Source: Nonomuraea ceibae
Lineage (GTDB): Bacteria > Actinomycetota > Actinomycetes > Streptosporangiales > Streptosporangiaceae
Direction: 5' to 3'
NCBI RefSeq assembly: GCF_019396325.1
Contig: NZ_JAHKRO010000025.1
Coordinates: 24,432-88,431, forward strand
Length of the DNA: 64,000 bases
Shown here: piece after piece, positions 8,635 to 16,669 of the stretch
How the letters are laid out: each line of letters starts with the position of its first letter
Position numbering within the stretch: the stretch's first letter is position 1
Position numbers and translations under genes: made by a program
Notes under the pieces: generated by a model
Databases searched by the model: none
The model's input: the letters and a program-made list of their open reading frames with translations, nothing else
Told to the model about the DNA's origin: nothing

Positions 8635-8707
8635 TGGAGCTATGGGGATTCGAACCCCAGACCTCCTCCATGCCATGGAGGCGCGCTACCAACTGCGCCA
8701 TAGCCCC
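8635..8707 (-). tRNA. tRNA-Ala (anticodon GGC)
   Basis: 73-nt cloverleaf on the minus strand. The acceptor GGGGCTA pairs with TAGCTCC. The D-arm is GCGC...GCGC. The anticodon stem is CCTCC/GGAGG with loop ATGGCAT, giving anticodon GGC. The T-arm is TGGGG-TTCGAAT-CCCCA. CCA is not encoded. It is identical to the tRNA at 34024-34096. Confidence 0.97.
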
Positions 8708-8785
8708 TTGCGATGCGACGCCAGTGTATCGGAATCTCGGCACCCCCGTGTCACGCCCGGATGGCCGTGATACGTCTATGAATTC

Positions 8786-9682
8786 ATGTCTACCTTCGAA
8801 GAACATCGCCGCCTGCTGATCGGGGTGGCCTACCGGATCGTGGGCAGCATGGCCGACGCCGAGGACGTCGTGCAGGAGGCGTGGCTGCGCTGGTCCGGGG
8901 TGGACGAGAACGAGATCGCCGATCCGAAGGCGTTCCTGGTGCGGGTGACGTCGAGGCTGGCGCTGGACCGGCTGCGGTGGGCGCGCTCGCGGCGGGAGTC
9001 GTACGTGGGTCCGTGGCTGCCGGAGCCGGTGGGCACGACGCCGGACGTGGCCGAGCACGCCGAGCTGGCCGACAGCGTGGAGCTGGCGCTGCTGGTGGTG
9101 CTGGAGACGCTGTCGCCGCTGGAGCGGGCCGTGTTCGTGCTCAGGGAGGCGTTCGACCTGCCGTTCGGGGAGATCGCGGAGGTGATCGGGCGGGGCGAGG
9201 CGGCCACCCGGCAGCTCGCCAGGCGGGCGCGCGAGCACGTGCGGGAGAAGCGGCCGCGCTACGAGGCGGACCGGGCGGCCCGGCGGCGCATCACCGAGCG
9301 CTTCATCGGCGCCTCGGCGAACGGCGACCTCGGCGCCCTGATCAAGCTGCTGGCCGACGAGGTCACGCTGATCAGCGACAGCGGCGGCAAGGCCAGGGCG
9401 CCGCTGCGGGTGATGACGGGCGCGGACCCGATCTCCCGCTGGCTGGTGTCGATCGGCTCGGAGGAGGGGATCGCCCGGTTCCTGGCGTCGGTGGGGACCC
9501 CGCCGGACGCGGAGCTGTCGTTCGAGGTCGCGGAGGTGAACGGCGGCCCGGCGGCGGTGATCCGGGCGGCGGGACGCGTGGTGACCGTGGCGTCCCTCGT
9601 CGTCATGGACGGGCGGATCGCGACGATCTACCTGATCGCCAACCCGGACAAGCTGACCCGCTTGGCCGCCGATCAGGCGTGA
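8786..9682 (+). CDS. sigJ: ECF41-type sigma factor (SigJ-like) with SnoaL-like C-terminal domain
   Basis: 298-residue extracytoplasmic-function sigma factor. Region 2 is residues 1-75 (AYRIVGSMADAEDVVQEAWL). Region 4 lies at about 110-160 (LSPLERAVFVLREAFDLPFGE). A C-terminal SnoaL-like domain follows, with ECF41 marks: WLPEP in the linker, D-S-G-G-K near residue 195 in place of DGGGK, and NPDKL close to the end. In this group the C-terminal domain both inhibits and activates the sigma factor, replacing an anti-sigma partner. The usual companion carboxymuconolactone decarboxylase or oxidoreductase gene is not adjacent. The 3' end overlaps the convergent Clp-N gene by 10 nt. Confidence 0.9.
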   Translation: MSTFEEHRRLLIGVAYRIVGSMADAEDVVQEAWLRWSGVDENEIADPKAFLVRVTSRLALDRLRWARSRRESYVGPWLPEPVGTTPDVAEHAELADSVELALLVVLETLSPLERAVFVLREAFDLPFGEIAEVIGRGEAATRQLARRAREHVREKRPRYEADRAARRRITERFIGASANGDLGALIKLLADEVTLISDSGGKARAPLRVMTGADPISRWLVSIGSEEGIARFLASVGTPPDAELSFEVAEVNGGPAAVIRAAGRVVTVASLVVMDGRIATIYLIANPDKLTRLAADQA

Positions 9683-10203
9683 ACGGCCCGCGGGATGCCG
9701 GCCTCGTCGACGAGCCGGGGCAGGTCGACGCCGGTCGCGTGGAGGATGCGGCCGGCCCCGTTGGCGCCGTCGGCGAGCAGGCCCCACAGCAGGCGCTCTC
9801 CGGTGACGGGGCCGGGCTTCCACTGGGCCACCTCGACGGCCTTGCGGGCGTGCATGGCCAGCGGGATCGCGCCGAGCGGCCCGTACAGCACGACGCGCAG
9901 CGGGCGCAGCGGCGTGCGGCGCAGCCGCCACAGGTGGGGCCGGTCGGCCCCGGCACGGGTGCGGCGGTGCACCTCGGCGAGGTCGATGCCGAGCGTGGCC
10001 AGCAGCGCGCGGGCGTCGCCGGTGTCGACGTGCTCGCGCACGGCCTCGGGGGTGGCGGTGAAGGCGTCGAGCGTGAAGGGCCGGATCTCGGCCAGCGCGA
10101 GCAGGAGCAGGTCGGTGTCGAGGACGGGACGGCCGGCGTCGAGGGCGAGCGTGCCGGCCCTGATCATCGTGCGGCGGGCGCCGTCGGTGAATCTCGTCAG
10201 CAT
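9673..10203 (-). CDS. Clp N-terminal (Clp_N) domain protein without AAA+ domain
   Basis: 176 residues matching the Clp chaperone N-domain fold: FTDGARRTMIRAGTLALDAG at the start, LLLLALAEI, then ALLATLGIDLAEV. A second, diverged half contains VTGERLLWGLL and AGRILHATGVDL, so two Clp_N repeats. There is no ATPase module, so it cannot unfold proteins itself; adaptor, decoy or sensor roles are possible (inference). The ATG at 10201-10203 follows the HTH gene by 4 nt, with GGGAGG in the end of that gene, so the two are coupled. Control probably comes from the three palindromes upstream of the HTH gene. Confidence 0.8.
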   Translation of the reverse strand: MLTRFTDGARRTMIRAGTLALDAGRPVLDTDLLLLALAEIRPFTLDAFTATPEAVREHVDTGDARALLATLGIDLAEVHRRTRAGADRPHLWRLRRTPLRPLRVVLYGPLGAIPLAMHARKAVEVAQWKPGPVTGERLLWGLLADGANGAGRILHATGVDLPRLVDEAGIPRAVHA

Positions 10204-10207
10204 CGTG

Positions 10208-10423
10208 TTACCTCCCGATCCGGCGGGCGTGCTTGCGGTGGGCGGACTGCCGTTTGACGCCGAGCGCGTCGGCCACCTGCTCCCAGGACCAGCCCTGGGC
10301 GCGGGCGTTGGAGACGTGCATGGCCTCCAGCTCCTCCAGCAGGACCCGGAGCGCGGCGACGGCGGCCAGGCCGGTGCCCGGGTCGCGATCGGCCGCCGCT
10401 TCGGCGAGTTCGGTGACGCTCAT
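10208..10423 (-). CDS. Small helix-turn-helix protein paired with Clp-N protein
   Basis: 71-residue protein. The C-terminal helix-turn-helix is GWSWEQVADALGVKRQSAHR, ending in a basic tail (KHARRIGR). The N-terminal half is a helical segment that probably dimerises. ATG at 10421-10423 (MSVTELAEAAADRD) is taken as start; a longer reading would cross the operator repeats. It is followed after 4 nt by the Clp-N gene. Three 18-bp palindromes lie at and upstream of its start, making it the obvious candidate to bind them. Confidence 0.78.
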   Translation of the reverse strand: MSVTELAEAAADRDPGTGLAAVAALRVLLEELEAMHVSNARAQGWSWEQVADALGVKRQSAHRKHARRIGR

Positions 10424-10425
10424 GC

Positions 10426-10499
10426 TGTCAGCATGCGCTGACAAGCACCCGCTTGTCAACACGTGCTGACACGCTTACGGCTGTCAGCGCGTGCTGACG
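10426..10499. promoter_or_regulatory. Three phased 18-bp palindromic operators
   Basis: Copies start at 10426 (TGTCAGCATGCGCTGACA), 10454 (TGTCAACACGTGCTGACA) and 10482 (TGTCAGCGCGTGCTGACG). Each start is exactly 28 bp from the next. Arms are TGTCA(G/A)C and GCTGAC(A/G) around a 4-bp centre. The first copy lies 2 bp from the HTH start codon and the third ends 2 bp from the AlaX stop codon, so the array fills the whole intergenic gap. Confidence 0.85.
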
Positions 10500-10501
10500 G
10501 T

Positions 10502-11329
10502 TCACGGCGTCACGGTCGTGCGCATGGTGAGCGCCTGCTCCTCCAGGGCCAGCTCCACCGTGACCTCGCCCAGCTCGGCGGCCGAGCCGACGTGCGTGCC
10601 GCCGCACGGGATCGACGCCTCACCCTCGGGCAGCGCGCAGGACCAGGTGCGGCGGGCGGTGAGCTCCGGCCCCGGCACGTCCAGCCGCACCGGCGCGCCG
10701 GACGCCACCCAGCCCTTGAGCCGCTCGTTCACCTCGGCCGCGACCTGGGCCGGGTCCAGCCCCTCGGCGGTGAACCCCTTCTTGCGCAGCGACTTGCCCA
10801 GCCGGTAGACGTCCACGCTCCCGTACGGGACGATCCGCGAGGAGGTGATCGCGCTCTGGTCGAAGTCGGGGTGGCCGAGCCCGTCGGCGGCGGTCTCCTT
10901 GCGCCAGCGCCCGGCCAGCGCGGCGTTGAGCGCGAGCGCGGCCAGGTGGCAGGCGGTGTGCCCGGCCGAGAGCGCGGCCCGGTGACCGGCGTCGACCACC
11001 AGGTCGACCTCGGCGCCGAGCGGCAGCGGCTCGTCGGTCACGTGCACGACCAGCCACCGCCAGCCGTCGGAGCCGCGCCGCACCGGGATGCCGGAGCCGA
11101 GCGCGATCTCGCCGCCGGAGCCGGGCAGCGCGCCGGTCACGCAGTCCACGACGGTCAGCCCGCCGATGGTCCCCCGGTCGGCGGGCTGGTCGGGCCAGGT
11201 GTGGTCGAGCGGGTGGAAGGGCGTCTCGGCGGTGACGAGGCCGTGCCGCTCCCCCACCGGCACGGCCCCGACGATCGTGGAACGGCCGTTGACATGACCG
11301 TGCGGGAAGGTGACGACTGTCGAGTTCAC
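10502..11329 (-). CDS. AlaX-type alanyl-tRNA editing hydrolase
   Basis: 275-residue free-standing editing domain related to the second additional domain of alanyl/threonyl-tRNA synthetases. It is expected to hydrolyse mischarged Ser- or Gly-tRNA(Ala). Zinc-ligand motifs are visible: HTACH around residue 158 and CGGTH near the C-terminus. An N-terminal beta-barrel part (DHTWPDQPADRGTIGGLTV) precedes them. The GTG at 11327-11329 overlaps the stop of the upstream transporter gene as GTGA, so the two are coupled, although their roles have no evident link. Confidence 0.85.
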   Translation of the reverse strand: MNSTVVTFPHGHVNGRSTIVGAVPVGERHGLVTAETPFHPLDHTWPDQPADRGTIGGLTVVDCVTGALPGSGGEIALGSGIPVRRGSDGWRWLVVHVTDEPLPLGAEVDLVVDAGHRAALSAGHTACHLAALALNAALAGRWRKETAADGLGHPDFDQSAITSSRIVPYGSVDVYRLGKSLRKKGFTAEGLDPAQVAAEVNERLKGWVASGAPVRLDVPGPELTARRTWSCALPEGEASIPCGGTHVGSAAELGEVTVELALEEQALTMRTTVTP

Positions 11330-12549
11330 CCCGTCATCCTGGCAGAGCGCTCGTCCTCCAGGTATCGGTTGCGCCCCGCGTACAGGCCGCTCACGAGCTG
11401 GACGACGATCACGGCCAGCATCATCGTGTACGGCAGCGCCCAGCCGCCGCCGGCCTCGCGCAGCACCCCGACGAGGAGCGGACCGGCGCCGGAGATGAGA
11501 TAGCCGACGCTCTGCCCGAACGCCGACAGCGCGCCGGTGGCCTCGGGCGTGCGGGTGCGCAGTGCCAGCATGGTCAGCGCGAGCGGGAACGAGCCCATGC
11601 CGATCGCCACGAACACCACCCAGACCGGCGCGGTCGAGGCGGGCGCGAACCACAGCCCGAAGAAGCCGATGACGTAGGCGACGACCAGGCCGACCACGAT
11701 GGGCCGCTGGTCGCGGAAGCGCGAGGCGACGACCGGGATCAGGATGGAGACGGGGATGTTCAGCGCGGTGAACACGCCGAGGACCATCCCGGCCTGCGCG
11801 GTGGTGTAGCCGGAGTCGGTGAGGATCGTGGCCAGCCAGCCGAACATGATGTAGGCGATCATCGACTGGGTGCCGAAGTAGACGGCGACCGTCCAGGCCA
11901 GCTTGCTCCTGGCCAGGCTGCGCATGCCGGCGCCGGCGCGGGCCTTGGCGCGCTCCGGCTCGCTGCGCAGCAGCGCCAGCCACGGCACGGCGGCGATCGC
12001 GGCGAACGCGGCCCACACGCCGAGCGCGACGTGCCAGTCGCCGGAGGCGCGCTCGATCGGCACGGTGGCCGCGGCGGCGAGCATGGTGCCGGTGGCCAGG
12101 GCGGTGGTGTAGACGGTCGTCATGACCCCGGTGCGGGCCGGGAAGTGGCGCTTGATCAGCGACGGGATGAGCACGTTGCCGACCGCGCCGCCCGAGAGCG
12201 CGACCGCGCTGCTGAGCAGGAAGACCGGCGCGGAGTCGACGAGCGCCCGGACGAGCATGCCGGCGCCGAGCGTGACGAGCGCGAGCAGCAGCAGGCGGTG
12301 CTGCCCGACGCGGTGGGCCAGCGTGGGCGTGATCGCGCCGACGGTGGCGAAGGCCAGCACGGGCAGCGTGGTGAGCAGGCCGGTCCCGACGCTGGTCATG
12401 CCGAGTCCGGCGGCGAGCTGGTCGAGCAGGGGGCCGACGCTGGTCACGGCGGTGCGCAGGTTGAGGGCCGCGAGGACGATTCCCAGCACGAGGAGCCAGG
12501 CGAGGGAGTTGGTTCTTCCTCGGGACTCGGGGGCGGCGAGCACAGTCAT
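11326..12549 (-). CDS. MFS transporter, CynX/NimT family
   Basis: 407-residue major-facilitator protein with about 12 hydrophobic helices. CynX-family features are LNLRTAVTSVGPLLDQL in helix 1 and the loop between helices 2 and 3 (THR-type AHRVGQHRLLLLAL). It probably carries a small anion or nitro-compound across the membrane; the substrate is unknown. The ATG at 12547-12549 has GGAGGACC upstream. It heads a two-gene unit with AlaX. The 50 bp in front contain the only clearly AT-rich spot nearby, presumably the promoter. Confidence 0.85.
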   Translation of the reverse strand: MTVLAAPESRGRTNSLAWLLVLGIVLAALNLRTAVTSVGPLLDQLAAGLGMTSVGTGLLTTLPVLAFATVGAITPTLAHRVGQHRLLLLALVTLGAGMLVRALVDSAPVFLLSSAVALSGGAVGNVLIPSLIKRHFPARTGVMTTVYTTALATGTMLAAAATVPIERASGDWHVALGVWAAFAAIAAVPWLALLRSEPERAKARAGAGMRSLARSKLAWTVAVYFGTQSMIAYIMFGWLATILTDSGYTTAQAGMVLGVFTALNIPVSILIPVVASRFRDQRPIVVGLVVAYVIGFFGLWFAPASTAPVWVVFVAIGMGSFPLALTMLALRTRTPEATGALSAFGQSVGYLISGAGPLLVGVLREAGGGWALPYTMMLAVIVVQLVSGLYAGRNRYLEDERSARMTG

Positions 12550-12671
12550 GCCGGGTCTGGTCCTCCACTCATCTAATCATGGGATGAATCACCATCTTAA
12601 CAGGACCAAAACGCGCATCTATTCCGCAACCTGACAAACTCCCCGCTCAACCGGGGCGCGGACATGGCAAA

Positions 12672-12692
12672 GCCCCCGGCTGAGCCGGGGGC
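12672..12692 (-). terminator. Terminator of the SRPBCC gene
   Basis: Arms GCCCCCGGC and GCCGGGGGC enclose a 3-nt loop. On the minus strand they are followed by TTTGCC. It lies 33 nt past the SRPBCC stop codon. Confidence 0.75.
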
Positions 12693-12724
12693 CTTCGGTT
12701 GCCAGCGGGACCGTTCCTGAGCGC

Positions 12725-13336
12725 CTACAGGACCGGGCGCGGTCCCTGCGGGGGGTCGTCGTGGGTGCCGCCCAGCGGGCCGGGCGGGGGCAGCGGAGGA
12801 CCGTCGGAGTACGGGTCGCCGCCGCCTACGGTGCCGGGCGGCATCGGCCGGTCGCTCCCGCCGAGGCTGGAGCCGGTCTGGTGCGGGCCGGGCACGTCGC
12901 CGCGCCAGGCGCCGGTCTCGCCGCCGCGCGACTCGATGAACGTCTTGAACCGCTCCATGTCGCCGCGGACGCGGAGCTTGACGATCTGCAGCCAGTCACC
13001 GGCGGTCTCCACGAACCCCTGGGGGTCGTACTCCATCTGGAGCTTGACCCGGGTCGTGTCGGCGTCGAGCCGGTGGAAGGTGACCACGCCGGACTGGCTC
13101 GGCTTGTCGATCGACCGCCAGGCGATGCGCTCGTCCGGGTGCTGCTCCGTGATCTCGGCCTCGAACTCGCGCTTGACGCCCGCGATCTCGGTGATCCAGT
13201 GCGTGCGCGTGTCGGTGAGCTGTTTGATGGACTCGACGCCCTCCATGAACTCGGGGAAGCTCTCGAACTGGGTCCACTGGTCGTACGCGACCCTGACGGG
13301 AACATTGACGTCTACGGAGTGTTCGATCGTACTCAT
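12725..13336 (-). CDS. SRPBCC-family (polyketide cyclase/START-like) protein
   Basis: 203 residues. The first 145 or so form an SRPBCC lipid/aromatic-binding fold typical of cyclase/dehydrase-like stress proteins: IEHSVDVNVPVRVAYDQWTQ, SFPEFMEGVESI, ITEQHPDERIAWRSID. The last 60 residues are low-complexity Gly/Pro/Asp and probably disordered. ATG at 13334-13336. It is monocistronic, with its own terminator 33 nt downstream. The ligand is unknown. Confidence 0.82.
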   Translation of the reverse strand: MSTIEHSVDVNVPVRVAYDQWTQFESFPEFMEGVESIKQLTDTRTHWITEIAGVKREFEAEITEQHPDERIAWRSIDKPSQSGVVTFHRLDADTTRVKLQMEYDPQGFVETAGDWLQIVKLRVRGDMERFKTFIESRGGETGAWRGDVPGPHQTGSSLGGSDRPMPPGTVGGGDPYSDGPPLPPPGPLGGTHDDPPQGPRPVL

Positions 13337-13367
13337 GGGTGACGTTGCTGCCCGCGCAGACGACTCG

Positions 13368-13748
13368 CTAACGCCTGCGCAGCAGCCAGTAGAGGCCCAC
13401 CAGCGGCAACACCAGCGGAATGTACAGATAGCCGCGGCCGTAACCGGACCACACGGTGGCGTCGGGGAAGGCGGCCGGGTCGAGCAGGCTCGCGGTGCCG
13501 ATGACGAGGACCCCGGCCAGCTCGATGCCGAGCGCGGCCAGCGCGAGCCGCCGGGCGCCGCGCACGAGGGCGACGGTGAGCAGCACGTAGACGAGCGCGG
13601 CGAACGCCGACAGCGAGTAGGCCAGCGGCGCCTCGCCGAACCGGGTGGCGATCTGCACGCCGGCCCGCGCGCCGGCGGCCAGCGCGAACAGCCCGTACAG
13701 GGCGATCAGCGCGCGGCCGGGACCGGCGCCGATGGGGGCGTGGCTCAT
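13368..13748 (-). CDS. Small four-helix membrane protein
   Basis: 126 residues with about four transmembrane helices (ALIALYGLFALAAGARAGVQ; FAALVYVLLTVALV; LALAALGIELAGVLVIG; LYIPLVLPLVGLYWLL) and an Arg-rich C-terminus. The ATG at 13746-13748 overlaps the stop of the gene before it as ATGA. I do not recognise a characterised family. It forms a coupled pair with the next membrane protein upstream. Confidence 0.75.
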   Translation of the reverse strand: MSHAPIGAGPGRALIALYGLFALAAGARAGVQIATRFGEAPLAYSLSAFAALVYVLLTVALVRGARRLALAALGIELAGVLVIGTASLLDPAAFPDATVWSGYGRGYLYIPLVLPLVGLYWLLRRR

Positions 13749-14107
13749 GCGACGCCCTGCCAGATCTGCAGCACCCGCCCGGTCATCACCGCGATCGCGA
13801 ACCCGGCCACGACCAGGATCGCCGGGCCCCACCGGCTGCGCTCGGCCAGGGCGAGGAACACCGCGGCGGGCGGGATGAGCACCATGCCGCCGAGGTAGCC
13901 GAAGAGCGTGACGGTGTCGTCCGGCCCGGCGCCGCCGGCCACCGCCGCGATCACGATGCCGAGCTGCACGAGCACGGCCACTTCGAGGACGGCGAAGCCG
14001 CCCAGCAGGACCATGCCCATGGGCCGGTCGCGGATGGCGGTGATCAGGCTCGCCAGCGCGAGCAGCAGCGAGCCGGCGATGACGATCGTGGCGACGGTGG
14101 TGTTCAT
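13745..14107 (-). CDS. Small membrane protein (pair partner)
   Basis: 120 residues with about four hydrophobic helices (TIVIAGSLLLALASLITAI; VLLGGFAVLEVAVLVQL; LGGMVLIPPAAVFLALAE; AILVVAGFAIAVMTGRVL). The ATG at 14105-14107 lies 11 nt after the TetR stop on the same strand, so TetR and both membrane proteins may be one transcript. Function unknown. Confidence 0.75.
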   Translation of the reverse strand: MNTTVATIVIAGSLLLALASLITAIRDRPMGMVLLGGFAVLEVAVLVQLGIVIAAVAGGAGPDDTVTLFGYLGGMVLIPPAAVFLALAERSRWGPAILVVAGFAIAVMTGRVLQIWQGVA

Positions 14108-14118
14108 CGGGGGCAAGG

Positions 14119-14808
14119 CTATCGCCCGGGCAGGTCGCCCTCGATTCCGTCCAGGACCCAGCGCAGGCCGCGCTCGAAGGTGTCGTCGGCGCCCCGCACG
14201 CCCTGCTCGATCATGGGGGCGAGCCGGGGGAACTCTCCCGTGGCGACGAGGTCGCGGATGTAGGGCTCGGCGAGCGCGGCGCGCTCGGCGTCGTTGACGC
14301 CGTCGGCGCGGGGCCGGGCGCGCTCGGCGGCCTCGCGGACGACGAAGCCGGTCACGTAGTCGACGACCGCCGCCATCGCGCGCCAGGTCTGGAGCCGGTC
14401 CAGGCCGAGCCCGTCGAACGCGGACAGCCTGCGCTCGACGTGGCGCAGCCCGTTGGGGCCGACGGCGACGGGCTGGGAGATCAGCTCGACCCGCCAGGGG
14501 TGGCGGCGCACCAGGTCGCGCTCGGCCCTGGCGAGCTGGACCAGCGCCTCGCGCCAGTCGGCGGGCAGCGGCTCGCCGGTGTCGAGCTCGGCGCTGATCT
14601 CGTCGAGCATGAGCGCGAGCAGGTCCTCCTTGCGCTCGATGTAGGTGTAGAGGCTCATCGCGCGGGCGCCGAGCTCGGCGGCGACGCGGCGGATGGAGAC
14701 CGCGGCCAGCCCTTCGGCGTCGGCGACGGCCACGGCCACGGCGACGATCGCCTCCCGGGTCAGCGCGGGGCGCCGCTGCGGCGCGGGGCGTGACCAGACG
14801 GAACTCAC
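14119..14808 (-). CDS. TetR-family repressor, divergent to an MFS exporter
   Basis: 229 residues. The TetR-type HTH is TREAIVAVAVAVADAEGLAAVSIRRVAAELGAR region, ending with the recognition part MSLYTYIERKEDLL (residues about 17-65). The C-terminal part resembles the TetR_C drug-sensing domain. GTG at 14806-14808. It is transcribed away from the exporter gene, and the 53-bp intergenic gap holds one palindrome that overlaps the probable promoters of both, the standard drug-inducible exporter arrangement. Confidence 0.87.
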   Translation of the reverse strand: MSSVWSRPAPQRRPALTREAIVAVAVAVADAEGLAAVSIRRVAAELGARAMSLYTYIERKEDLLALMLDEISAELDTGEPLPADWREALVQLARAERDLVRRHPWRVELISQPVAVGPNGLRHVERRLSAFDGLGLDRLQTWRAMAAVVDYVTGFVVREAAERARPRADGVNDAERAALAEPYIRDLVATGEFPRLAPMIEQGVRGADDTFERGLRWVLDGIEGDLPGR

Positions 14809-14830
14809 ACCGCCATCCTAAGCCAGCCGC

Positions 14831-14857
14831 TACAGTGTACGGAAGTGATACGCTGTA
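14831..14857. promoter_or_regulatory. Operator between tetR-type gene and MFS exporter gene
   Basis: Arms TACAGTGTA (14831-14839) and TACGCTGTA (14849-14857) are inverted repeats with one mismatch and a 9-bp spacer. The site ends 4 bp before the exporter ATG and starts 22 bp from the repressor GTG. Confidence 0.75.
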
Positions 14858-14861
14858 CGGC

Positions 14862-16205
14862 ATGCGAGACAACGTACGAACCACCGGGCCGGTCGTGCTG
14901 CTCGGCGTGGTCATGACGATGCTCGACACGACGATCGTCAACGTGGCGCTCGGCCCCCTGGCGGGCGGGTTCGGCGCGAGCCTGGCCGACACGCAGTGGG
15001 TGGCGACCGGCTACCTGCTCGCCCTGGTGATGACCGTGCCCCTCTCGGGCTGGGCGGTCGGCCGGTTCGGCGCCCGGAAGGTGTGGCTGGTCTCCCTGCT
15101 GCTGTTCGGCGCCGGGTCGGCCCTGTGCGCCGCCGCCTGGTCGGTGGGCTCGCTGGTGGCCTTCCGCGCGGTCCAGGGGCTCGGCGGCGGGCTGCTGCTC
15201 CCCGTCGGGCAGGCGATGCTCGCGCGGGCGGCGGGCCCGGAGCGGATGGGCCGGGCGATGGCGCTGATCTCCGTCCCGGCGATGCTGGCGCCCGTGGCGG
15301 GGCCGGTCCTCGGCGGCGTGCTCCTCGACGGGCCGGGCTGGCGCTGGCTGTTCCTGGTCAACCTGCCCGTCTGCGCCGCCGCGCTGGTCGCGGCGGCGCT
15401 GCTGCTGCCGCGCGACGAGCCCGCCGGGGCGGCCGGGCTGGACGTCGCCGGGCTGGCCCTGCTGTCCCCCGGGCTGGCCGCGCTGGTGTTCGGCCTGTCG
15501 GAGGTCGGCGACGGCGCCTCGCCCGCGCATCCGGCGCTGTGGATCGGCGCGGCCCTGCTGGCGGCCTTCGTCGCACGCGGCCTGCGGACCCCGGCGGCGC
15601 TCGTGGACCTGCGGCTGTTCGGCGACCGCGCGTTCGCGGCGGCGGTGGCGGCGCTGGCCTGCTACTCGGCGGCGGCGTTCGGCGTGACCGTGCTCATCCC
15701 GCTGCACAGCCAGCTCGCCCAGGGCGGCAGCGCCCTGGAGGCCGGCCTGCTGCTGGCCCCCCTGGGCGTCGGCGCGGCGCTCACCATGCCCCTCGCGGGC
15801 AGGCTCACCGACAGCCGGGGCCCGCGCGGCGTCGCGACCGCCGGGGTGGCGCTGGTGGTGGCGGGCATCGCCGGCTACGCGGCGTGGGGCGGGGTGCTGC
15901 CGGTGCTCGTGCTGGGGCTCGGGCACGGGCTGGTGTCGCCGTCGCTGATGGCCGCCGCGTTCCGCACCCTGGACCGGGCCGCGCTCCCGGCCGCGACCAC
16001 GCTCAGCACCATCGCCGTACGGGTCGCGTCCCCGGTGGGCGTCGCGCTGGCGGCCGTGCTGCTCCAGGTGTTCACCCGGGCGGGCGCGGACCGGCCGTAC
16101 GCGTGGGTCTTCGGCTGCGTGCTGGCGCTGGCCGCCGTCCCGCTCGCCCCGATCGCGCTCATAGGATCGAAGGCGTGGAAAGCATCCTGGTCAGCGCGTG
16201 CCTGA
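14862..16205 (+). CDS. MFS drug exporter, DHA2 (EmrB/QacA) type
   Basis: 447-residue proton-driven exporter. DHA2 marks are MTMLDTTIVNVALGPLA in helix 1, DTQWVATGYLLALVMTVPLSG in helix 2, and GRFGARKVWLVSLLLF. About 14 helices can be drawn. ATG at 14862-14864. Divergent from its likely TetR repressor across an operator. The last 31 nt overlap the DUF523 gene. The substrate is not predictable. Confidence 0.87.
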   Translation: MRDNVRTTGPVVLLGVVMTMLDTTIVNVALGPLAGGFGASLADTQWVATGYLLALVMTVPLSGWAVGRFGARKVWLVSLLLFGAGSALCAAAWSVGSLVAFRAVQGLGGGLLLPVGQAMLARAAGPERMGRAMALISVPAMLAPVAGPVLGGVLLDGPGWRWLFLVNLPVCAAALVAAALLLPRDEPAGAAGLDVAGLALLSPGLAALVFGLSEVGDGASPAHPALWIGAALLAAFVARGLRTPAALVDLRLFGDRAFAAAVAALACYSAAAFGVTVLIPLHSQLAQGGSALEAGLLLAPLGVGAALTMPLAGRLTDSRGPRGVATAGVALVVAGIAGYAAWGGVLPVLVLGLGHGLVSPSLMAAAFRTLDRAALPAATTLSTIAVRVASPVGVALAAVLLQVFTRAGADRPYAWVFGCVLALAAVPLAPIALIGSKAWKASWSARA

Positions 16206-16669
16206 TGGGCCGTCGGGTGCGCTACGACGGCGGCGCCAAGACCAGCTCCGACGAGCGGCTGGCCGCCTGGTGGCGGGAGGGCCGGCTGGTGCCGTTCTGC
16301 CCGGAGGTCGAGGGCGGGCTGGCGATCCCGCGCCCGGCCGCCGAGATCGAGGGCGGCGCGGGCGGCGCGGCGGTGCTGGCCGGGACGGCCCGGGTGCTGG
16401 CGGCCGACGGCTCCGACGTCACCGCCGAGTTCGTGGCCGGCGCGCGGGCCGCGCTGGCCGCCGCCCGTGACGCCGGGGCGCGGCTGGCCGTGCTCAAGGA
16501 GGGCAGCCCGTCGTGCGGCGCGCTGACGATCTACGACGGCACGTTCGCCGGCCGCCGGGTCGCCGGACAGGGCGTGACGACGGCGCTGCTGGAGGAGCAC
16601 GGCATCCGGGTCTTCACCGAGGAGCAGGTCACCGAGGCCGCCGCCTACCTGCGCACCCTGGAGACGTAG
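16175..16669 (+). CDS. DUF523 protein
   Basis: 164 residues of the DUF523 family. The start is VSACLMGRRVRYDG. The other conserved site is AVLKEGSPSCGALTIYDG, with two Cys (S-x-S-C-G and S-A-C-L) that may bind a metal or take part in thiol chemistry (inference). GTG at 16175-16177 with AGGA 9 nt upstream. The start lies inside the end of the exporter gene and the stop overlaps the convergent membrane-protein gene by 25 nt. Confidence 0.82.
   Translation: MESILVSACLMGRRVRYDGGAKTSSDERLAAWWREGRLVPFCPEVEGGLAIPRPAAEIEGGAGGAAVLAGTARVLAADGSDVTAEFVAGARAALAAARDAGARLAVLKEGSPSCGALTIYDGTFAGRRVAGQGVTTALLEEHGIRVFTEEQVTEAAAYLRTLET

Noticed and set aside
12550..12600. GntR-type operator upstream of the CynX gene
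   Set aside because: TCATC and GATGA half-sites are present but the arms are short and imperfect and no GntR gene is near.
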